In this document: piece by piece, positions 9,378-16,087 of the stretch
How the letters are laid out: each line of letters begins with the position of its first letter
Position numbering within the stretch: position 1 is the stretch's first letter
Assembly (NCBI GenBank): GCA_963780635.1
Contig: CAWACW010000012.1
Coordinates: forward strand, 310,001 to 374,000
Length of the DNA stretch: 64,000 nt
Origin: DATEPR01 sp963780635
Lineage (GTDB): Bacteria > Actinomycetota > Actinomycetes > Mycobacteriales > Pseudonocardiaceae
Direction: 5' to 3'
Program-made: the position numbers and the translations under genes
The notes under the pieces: generated by a model
What the model saw: only the letters and a program-made list of their open reading frames with translations
The model's database searches: none
What the model was told of the DNA's origin: nothing

Positions 9378-12018
9378 TCAGGCCTCCGGGTGACCGAGCC
9401 GGACGTCGTGGTGCCCGTGCTCACCGCCATTGACCCGCAGCGTGCTGGCCACCGGCGGGTAGCCGCTGGCGATCACGGTGTAGTCGCCTTCGGGCAGATC
9501 GGAGAACGCGTACTCGCCCGAGTCGTCGGTGGTCGTCATCGCGACCACGTTGCCCGCCCGGTCCAGCAAGGTGATCCTCGCGTCCGGGATGGCACGACCG
9601 TCGCCGACGGTGGCGACACCGCGCAGGCGGGACCCGCCGACCAACGCCACGTCCTGCTGGCACTGTCCGGTGCCGGGCACGGTCACGCCGACCGCGACCG
9701 GCTGGTAGGCCTCCGCGCTGACCACCAGCGTATAGCCTCCGGCGACCAGTTCCTCGAACAGGAACCGGCCGTCCTCGGTGGTGGTGTGCGCGACCACGAC
9801 CTCGCCGGAGCTGTCCGCCAGCGTCACCGTCGCGTCGCCGACCGGGTTGCCCTTGCCCTGCACGGTGACCGTGCCGACCAGGCTGCTGGTGCCGCTGAGC
9901 ACGACGTCGACCGGCACCGGCGCCGCACCGACCGCGACCACGGTGGCCTGCGGCTGGTGCGCCCCGGCGGACGCGATCAGCACGTACGAGCCGGGCTCGG
10001 GCACCGGCAGGTCGAAGCCGCCGTCGGAGCCGGAGACGTTCCTGCCGATCTGCCTGCCGCCGGAGTCGATGAGGGTCAGGGCCGCTCCCACGATGCCGCT
10101 GCCGTCCGCTCGCCGCACCCAGCCGTGCACGCCGGGTCCGTTCTGCTGATACGGGATGAACTCGTCAGTGGCCGATGCCATCAGGGCTCCTGCTGTGTGC
10201 TCTCCTACGCCGTTGGTCATGAGGTGACCATTGCGTTCCGGTTCGAAGGGAACCGCGTCCTCGACAGGTTGCGCGTCGGGGACGGGCTCGGGCGCGGCGA
10301 CGTTGCCTGCCTCCTCGGCCATCCTGGCCTGGATGCCTGACTGCAGTCGCAGCGGTACCTCCTTCATGAACAGGATCAGCACGAACGCGACAGCCACGAC
10401 GACAGCAGCGGTCAGGAAGACCGGGTGCATCGAGTCGGCGAAGCCGACCAGGAACGGCCGCGCCAGGCGCGGGTCCAGCTTCTGGATGAACGAGGAGTCC
10501 TGCAGCACGCCGGCAGCGGCACCGGAGGTCGCGCCGCTGATCCCGTTGTGCACCAGCTTCAGCACCGGCGCGTTGTCCGGGTTGTCGATCACCGACGGGT
10601 CGCTGCAGCGCGGCCTGGAACGGCGGGCGTCGGCGGCGATCCGGGCGAACGCCGAGGCGATCTTGTCGCCGAGCACGCTGAACAGGATGGACAGGAACAC
10701 CGCGGTGCCCAGCGTGCCGCCCATCTGCCGGAAGAACGTCGACGACGCGGTGGCGACGCCCATGTCCCGGGCGGGCACGGCGTTCTGCACCGCGATCACC
10801 AGCGTCTGCATGCAGCATGCCGAGCCCGAGGCCGAAGACGAACATGCAGATGTCGGCTGCGCAGCAGGGCGGTGTCCGCGTTGATCGTGTTGAGCAGCAG
10901 CAGACCGCCGACCATCATGGCCGAGCCGATGACCGGGAAGATCTTGTAGCGGCCGGTGCGCGCGGTGAGCTGGCCGGAGACGATCGACGCGATCATCAGG
11001 CCCAGCACCAGCGGCAGGATCAGCAGGCCGGCCCTGGTCGGTGACGCGCCCTTCACGATCTGCAGGTACAGCGGGATGACCGACAGATCCCGCCGAACAT
11101 GCCCATGCCGATGATGACGTTGGCGACTGGAGGTCACGCTGAACACGCCGATGCTGGAACAGCCGCAGCGGGATCAGCGCGTCGTCGCGCATGAGGTGCT
11201 CGGCGACCACGAACAGCGATCAGACCGACCACGCCGACGCCGTAGCAGACCAGCGCCCGCGCCGACGACCCAGCCCCACTGCTGGCCCTGCTCGGCGACG
11301 ATCAGCAGCGGCACCAGGCCGACGGTGATCGTGACCGCGCCCCACCAGTCGATCCGGTGGTCGCGGCGGCTGTGCGGGAGGTGCAGCACCTTGCTCACCA
11401 CGACGAGCGCGACCAGTCCGATCGGCACGTTCACCAGGAAGACCCAGCGCCAGCCCGCGATGCCCAGGATGGTGGACTGACCGGCCAGGAAGCCGCCGAC
11501 CACCGGGCCGAGCACGCTGGCCGTGCCGAACACGGCCAGGAAGTAGCCCTGGTAGCGGGCGCGCTCGCGGGGCGGCACGATGTCGCCGATGATCGCGAGT
11601 GCCAGCGACATCAGGCCGCCGGCGCCGATGCCCTGGAACGCGCGGAACGCCGGCCAGCATGTACATCGACGTGCTGAAAGTGCAGGCCAGCGAGCCGATC
11701 GAGGAAGATCGTGATGGCGGCGATGAAGAACGGTTTGCGGCCGTAGATGTCGGAGAGCTTGCCGTAGAGCGGCGTGGAGATCGTGGCCGTGATCAGGTAC
11801 GCCGTCGTCGCCCACGCCTGCTGGTCCAGGCCGTGCAGGTCGTCGGCGATCGTGCGGATCGCCGTGGCGACGATGGTCTGGTCGAGCGCGGCCAGGAACA
11901 TGCCCAGCATCAGGCCGCTGAACACGATCAGAATCTGCCGGTGGGTGAGCGAGCCGTCAGCGGCCGGTGCGCCGGCCGGCGTGCCGGTGTCGGCCCGCCG
12001 GGACTCGGTCGCGGTCAT
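9378..12018 (-). pseudogene. Frameshifted DHA2 MFS pump with three C-terminal carboxypeptidase-like domains
   Basis: Reads as one DHA2 exporter if several small indels are corrected. Helix 1 starts with LTHRQILIVFSGLMLGMF; motif A is GKLSDIYGRKPFF; later parts lie in other frames (FRAFQGIGAGGLMSLALAII, VIPLYLQIVKGASPTRAG, QTLVIAVQNAVPARDMGVA). Breaks are seen near 11700, 11652, 11262, 11218, 11155, 11120, 11087, 10850 and 10812, mostly one extra base. From about 10805 down to 9378 the frame is intact and ends in three tandem carboxypeptidase regulatory-like repeats. ATG at 12018 overlaps the marR stop by 4 bp. Either base-calling errors or recent decay; codon use is otherwise normal. Confidence 0.85.
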
Positions 12019-12515
12019 CGTGCCTGCCCTTCCCCGCCCTGCTGGGCCATATCCTGTGCACGCTGGTGTGCTTCGAGATCAGTATTGAGTCGAGCGAGCA
12101 GCTCGGCCAGCCGATTCACGTCCTGTTCGGACCAACCGGACAGGACGCGCGCCATGTTGTCGTTGTGCCGCCTGCGGTTGTCCCGGAAGGTGCGTAACCC
12201 GTCCGGCGTCGGGGCCAGGATGGACGCCCTGCCGTCCTCCGGGTCGGGCCTGCGTTCGACCAGGCCGTGCCGGATCAACGCGGACGTCTGGCGGCTCACC
12301 GTCGACGTGTCAGCGTAGACGGCCTCGGCGAGTGCCGTGGTGCGCCGCGGTCCGTCGATGACCAGGCGGGCCAGCAGACCATAGGCCGGGTACTCGATGC
12401 CGTCCCGGTTGGGCCCGCCGAAGCGCGCCATCCCGCGCTTGACCACGAGCACGAACCGCATCAGCTGATCGGCGAGCTGCACGACCGCCGGGCCACGATC
12501 GGAGTCGGTGTCCAT
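12015..12515 (-). CDS. MarR-family transcriptional regulator
   Basis: 166 residues with a typical MarR winged helix: LARLVIDGPRRTTALAEAVY, then recognition helix DTSTVSRQTSALIRHGLVER and wing RPDPEDGRASIL. It stands first in a minus-strand operon with the MFS pump (4-bp ATGA overlap) and the YceI protein, the usual arrangement of a drug-responsive repressor with its exporters. ATG at 12515 (GTG at 12518 possible) has no clear ribosome site. Two 15-bp palindromes lie 18-50 bp upstream, pointing to autorepression; a third copy precedes the second pump gene. The effector molecule is unknown. Confidence 0.93.
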   Translation of the reverse strand: MDTDSDRGPAVVQLADQLMRFVLVVKRGMARFGGPNRDGIEYPAYGLLARLVIDGPRRTTALAEAVYADTSTVSRQTSALIRHGLVERRPDPEDGRASILAPTPDGLRTFRDNRRRHNDNMARVLSGWSEQDVNRLAELLARLNTDLEAHQRAQDMAQQGGEGQAR

Positions 12516-12532
12516 CACGCGAGGTCCATTTG

Positions 12533-12564
12533 CTTGTCGGACGCAAGTAGTTGGTACATACAAC
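12533..12564. promoter_or_regulatory. Two adjacent MarR-type operators
   Basis: CTTGTCGGACGCAAG (12533-12547) and GTTGGTACATACAAC (12550-12564) are 15-bp inverted repeats with 4-bp arms and 7-bp centres, placed 2 bp apart directly upstream of the marR start. The first has the same arms as the site at 8424-8438. Confidence 0.6.
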
Positions 12565-12600
12565 CATGCCTCGGGAACCGGGCGGTGGGCAACCCGCCGA

Positions 12601-14193
12601 TCAGTTACACGGCTGGCCGCCGACGTGGGCCTCGTCCGCCACCGCCACGTCCGGCAGCGCGACCGGCAGCGGCTCGGGTACCGGCGTGCTGTACCGGCGC
12701 CGATCATAGGGCAGGGCGAACTCCAGGCCGAGCAGCGCGAGCAGCACGACCGGCAGCGCCGGCCACGAGCCCAGCAGCACGCTGCGCGGGACGTAGCCGG
12801 GCCGGAACTTCGCGTTGAACAGGTACAGCGACTCGACCTGGATCAGCGGGTCGAGCAGGTGCAGCAATCTGTAGCCGACCTGCTCCACGGTGCCGCGCCG
12901 GTCGGAGTCCAGCAGCGAGCGGAACGCGGCGAAGTTCAGCGACACGCGCCCCATGCCGTTGGCCCGCGCGTACTCGACGACGTCCACGATCATCCGCTCG
13001 TTGAGGCCGTTGAGCCGTTCCCTGGTCCGGCGCATCACGTCCAGCGACAGCGCGCAACGGCCCACCGGCAGGTATCGCTGGAAGCCGACCAGCCGGTCGA
13101 CCGGGTCGAAGGCCAGCACGAACAGGCCGGCCGGGTGGGAGTCGTCGAACAGGCCGTCGAGGATCATCGAGAAGCCACGCTCGCGGTTGCTGCCCAGCCA
13201 CTGCCGGGAAAGCGCGGCCATCTCGGTCCGCAGGGCGGGCTCGATCTCGGCGGCCGGGACGACCGCGGTGTGCACGCCCGAGTTGTAGGTACGGCGGACG
13301 GCCTGCCGGACGTTGCGCATCCGCCGGGTGCCCAGGCCGAAGGGAGCCACGTCCAGCACGACCTCGTCGCCGATGCCCACCGACCGCATCCCCGACCACA
13401 GCGCGGCCCGGTCACCGCGCGCGCCCAGCGCGGCGGGCCGCCAGCCCTTGCGCTCGCACAGCGCCCGGAAGCGGGCCACGACGTCGGCGAACGCGGCAGG
13501 GTCGCCGACCGGGTCGCCGCCGACGACGGCGACGCCGAGCAGCACGCGGTAGCCGACGGCCGCGCGGCCGTCGGCACTGAACAGGTAGGTCTTGTCCGAG
13601 CGCAGCGCGAACGGGGCGAGCGTGTCGTCCCCGGAGGCGACGAGCACCCGGATCCGGGCCCGCTCGGCCTCGTCGGACGGCTCCGGTGCTGGCGCGGCCC
13701 GGAGCGCGGTGACCAGGCCGACGAGCACCACAGCCAGCAGGACCGAACCCATGTCCAGGCCGGTCACCAGGTGGAAGTGGGCCACCCCGTCGAACACGAC
13801 GGCGGCGCCCGCGGTGAGCAGCCCGTTGCGCACGGCGATGTAGACCTGGGGCCGGTCCGGGACCGCGGTCCAGCGGCCGCGCCAGAGCGCGAGGCCTGCC
13901 GCGACGGCCAGCAGCGGCAGCGTGTACGCGACGTGCGCCAGGTCGAGCGCGACGACGCACAGCAGCACGACGGTCGCGCCGAGCGCGACGACCCGCCGCC
14001 GGGCCAGGCCCCAGCCCAGGACGAGCAACAGGACCGCGAGCAGGACGGCGTGGGCACGGGCGGCGGGCCCGTGCAGGAACCCGTGGGTGGGCGGGCTCAG
14101 CCACGCGGGCGGGGCACCGTGCACGACGGCGACACCCACTCCGAGACCTGCCACGACCGTGATCAGCCCGACCGGCCACACACGACGGTCCAC
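12601..14193 (-). CDS. Membrane protein with DUF2156 (phosphatidylglycerol lysyltransferase-like) domain
   Basis: 530 residues. Residues 1-180 hold about six hydrophobic helices; from about 190 on there is a GNAT-fold DUF2156 domain of the MprF/LysX type, with FALRSDKTYLFSADGRAAVG, GVAVVGGDPVGDP, RQAVRRTYNSGVH and VSLNFAAFRSLLD. MprF proteins aminoacylate phosphatidylglycerol and flip the product, which lowers surface charge; the donor amino acid here is not known. No tRNA-synthetase domain is attached. The GTG start at 14193 is chosen because GGGGGA lies 5 nt upstream; the frame is open to 14283. A short helix follows the catalytic part. Confidence 0.85.
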   Translation of the reverse strand: MDRRVWPVGLITVVAGLGVGVAVVHGAPPAWLSPPTHGFLHGPAARAHAVLLAVLLLVLGWGLARRRVVALGATVVLLCVVALDLAHVAYTLPLLAVAAGLALWRGRWTAVPDRPQVYIAVRNGLLTAGAAVVFDGVAHFHLVTGLDMGSVLLAVVLVGLVTALRAAPAPEPSDEAERARIRVLVASGDDTLAPFALRSDKTYLFSADGRAAVGYRVLLGVAVVGGDPVGDPAAFADVVARFRALCERKGWRPAALGARGDRAALWSGMRSVGIGDEVVLDVAPFGLGTRRMRNVRQAVRRTYNSGVHTAVVPAAEIEPALRTEMAALSRQWLGSNRERGFSMILDGLFDDSHPAGLFVLAFDPVDRLVGFQRYLPVGRCALSLDVMRRTRERLNGLNERMIVDVVEYARANGMGRVSLNFAAFRSLLDSDRRGTVEQVGYRLLHLLDPLIQVESLYLFNAKFRPGYVPRSVLLGSWPALPVVLLALLGLEFALPYDRRRYSTPVPEPLPVALPDVAVADEAHVGGQPCN

Positions 14194-14289
14194 TTCGATC
14201 CCCCTAGCCGAAAACGTACGAAACCCCCGTTCCGTAAAATACTCAAGGTCGCGACCGTATTCCCGATCGGACCGGCCCACCACTGGAAC

Positions 14290-14311
14290 GGCCCCGCCGT
14301 TGTGCGGGGCC
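14290..14311 (-). terminator. Hairpin after the acyl-CoA synthetase gene
   Basis: GGCCCCGC (14290-14297) pairs with GCGGGGCC (14304-14311) around a 6-nt loop, 16 bp past the stop codon at 14328. No U-run. Confidence 0.6.
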
Positions 14312-14327
14312 GCATCGTCACCAGAGG

Positions 14328-16031
14328 TCAGGAGCTCTTGAGCTCCGGGAAGTCCTCCTCGCGGTACTCCCCGGCGACCGGCGCGGCCGGATCGGCGTGC
14401 ACCTCGTGCTCCCGGCCACGCAACTCGACGCGGCGGATCTTGCCGGAGATGGTCTTGGGCAGCTCGGTGAACTCCAGCCGACGGATCCGCTTGTAGGGCG
14501 CGAGGTTCTCCCGGGCGAACCGCAGGATGGCCAGTGCCGTGTCGCGGTCGGGCGCGTGGCCCGCGGCCAGCAGCACGTATGCCTTGGGCACGGCCAGCCG
14601 CAGCGGGTCGGGCGAGGGCACGACCGCGGCCTCCGCGACGGCCTCGTGCTCCAGCAGCACGCTCTCCAGCTCGAACGGTGAGATCCGGTAGTCGCTGGCC
14701 TTGAACACGTCGTCGGCGCGGCCGACGTAGGTGATGTAGCCGTCCTCGTCCCGGGAGCCGACGTCCCCGGTGTGGTAGAAGCCGTCGCGCATGGCCTCCG
14801 CGGTGCGCTCGTCGTCGTCGCGGTAGCCGACCATCAGCCCGGTCGGGCGCTTGCTCAGGTCGAGGCAGATCTCGCCCTCGTCGCCGACCGCGCCGCTCAC
14901 CGGATCCACCAGCGCGACCGTGAAGCCGGGCAGCGGCCTGCCCATCGAGCCGGGCTTCACTTTCTGGCCGGGGCTGTTGCTGATCTGGACGCTGGTCTCG
15001 GTCTGGCCGAAGCCGTCCCGGATGACGAGCCCCCAGGCGCGGCGCACCTGCTCGATGACCTCCGGGTTGAGCGGCTCACCCGCGCCGACGACCTCGCGCG
15101 GCGGCGTGCGCAGCTCGCTCAGGTCGGCCTGGATCAGCATCCGCCACACGGTCGGTGGCGCGCAGAAGGTCGTCACGCCACAACGGTCCATCATGGACAT
15201 CAGTGCGGAAGCGTCGAACCGCTGGTAGTTGTAGATGAAGACGCACGCCTCGGCGTTCCACGGCGCGAACACGTTGCTCCACGCGTGTTTCGCCCAACCC
15301 GGCGACGAGATGTTCAGGTGCAGATCACCTGGGCGCAACCCGATCCAGTACATTGTGGACAGGTGGCCGACCGGGTAGGAGACGTGTGTGTGCTCGGCCA
15401 GTTTCGGCTTCGCTGTGGTGCCGGACGTGAAGTACAGCAGCAGCGTGTCGTCCGCCTTCGTCACACCGTCCGGAGTGAAGGTCGTGGGGGTGGCGTTCGA
15501 GTCGCGGTAGTCCTGCCAGCCCTCGACGGGCTCCCCCACGGCGATCCGCGTGTAGTCGCCCGCGACGTCGGCGAACTTCGGCGTGTCGGCCGACCGGACC
15601 ACGACGTGCCGGGCATTGCCCCGCTGCACGCGGTCGACCAGGTCTGCCGGACCGAGCAGCGTGCTCGCCGGGATCAGCACGGCACCCAGCTTCATCGTGG
15701 CGAGGATGGTCTCCCACAGCTCGGTCTGGTTGCCCAGCATCAGGATCAGCCGGTCGCCGCGACGCACGCCAAGGCCGCGCAGCCAGTTGGCGACCTGGTT
15801 GGAGCGGGCGGACATCTCGGCGTAGGTCAGCCGCGACTGCGAGCCGTCCTCCTCGACGATCCACAGCGCCGGGTTGTCGTTGCCGGCCGCGATCGTGTCG
15901 AACCAGTCCAGCGCCCAGTTGAACTCGGTCAGCTCGGGCCAGCGAAAGTCCCGATACGCGACGTCGTAGTCCTCGCGGTGGTCGAGCAGGAAGTCCCGGG
16001 CGGCCCGGAACGGCGAGGTCGCTCTGGTCAC
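14328..16031 (-). CDS. AMP-binding acyl-CoA synthetase
   Basis: 567 residues, an adenylate-forming ligase. The phosphate-binding loop is YFTSGTTAKPK (about residue 207), followed by GFGQTET, the TGD adenine motif in FYHTGDVGSRDEDGY, and the hinge region GRADDVFKASDYRI. The catalytic lysine lies in PKTISGKIRRVELR near the C-terminus. It belongs to the medium-chain/acetoacetyl-like acyl-CoA synthetase group; chain length cannot be fixed. The GTG start at 16031 has GGAG 11 nt upstream. It stands alone between the GGDEF gene and the DUF2156 gene, on the same strand as both. Confidence 0.93.
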   Translation of the reverse strand: MTRATSPFRAARDFLLDHREDYDVAYRDFRWPELTEFNWALDWFDTIAAGNDNPALWIVEEDGSQSRLTYAEMSARSNQVANWLRGLGVRRGDRLILMLGNQTELWETILATMKLGAVLIPASTLLGPADLVDRVQRGNARHVVVRSADTPKFADVAGDYTRIAVGEPVEGWQDYRDSNATPTTFTPDGVTKADDTLLLYFTSGTTAKPKLAEHTHVSYPVGHLSTMYWIGLRPGDLHLNISSPGWAKHAWSNVFAPWNAEACVFIYNYQRFDASALMSMMDRCGVTTFCAPPTVWRMLIQADLSELRTPPREVVGAGEPLNPEVIEQVRRAWGLVIRDGFGQTETSVQISNSPGQKVKPGSMGRPLPGFTVALVDPVSGAVGDEGEICLDLSKRPTGLMVGYRDDDERTAEAMRDGFYHTGDVGSRDEDGYITYVGRADDVFKASDYRISPFELESVLLEHEAVAEAAVVPSPDPLRLAVPKAYVLLAAGHAPDRDTALAILRFARENLAPYKRIRRLEFTELPKTISGKIRRVELRGREHEVHADPAAPVAGEYREEDFPELKSS

Positions 16032-16087
16032 GTCGCATCCACTCCTTCACCAGCGGCAGCGCGGCCGGCACACCGTCGTCCGACCGG

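Noticed and set aside
12508..14496. Long plus-strand open frame opposite the DUF2156 gene
   Set aside because: Composition is Arg/His/Gln/Asp shadow protein; the minus strand carries recognisable helices and DUF2156 motifs.
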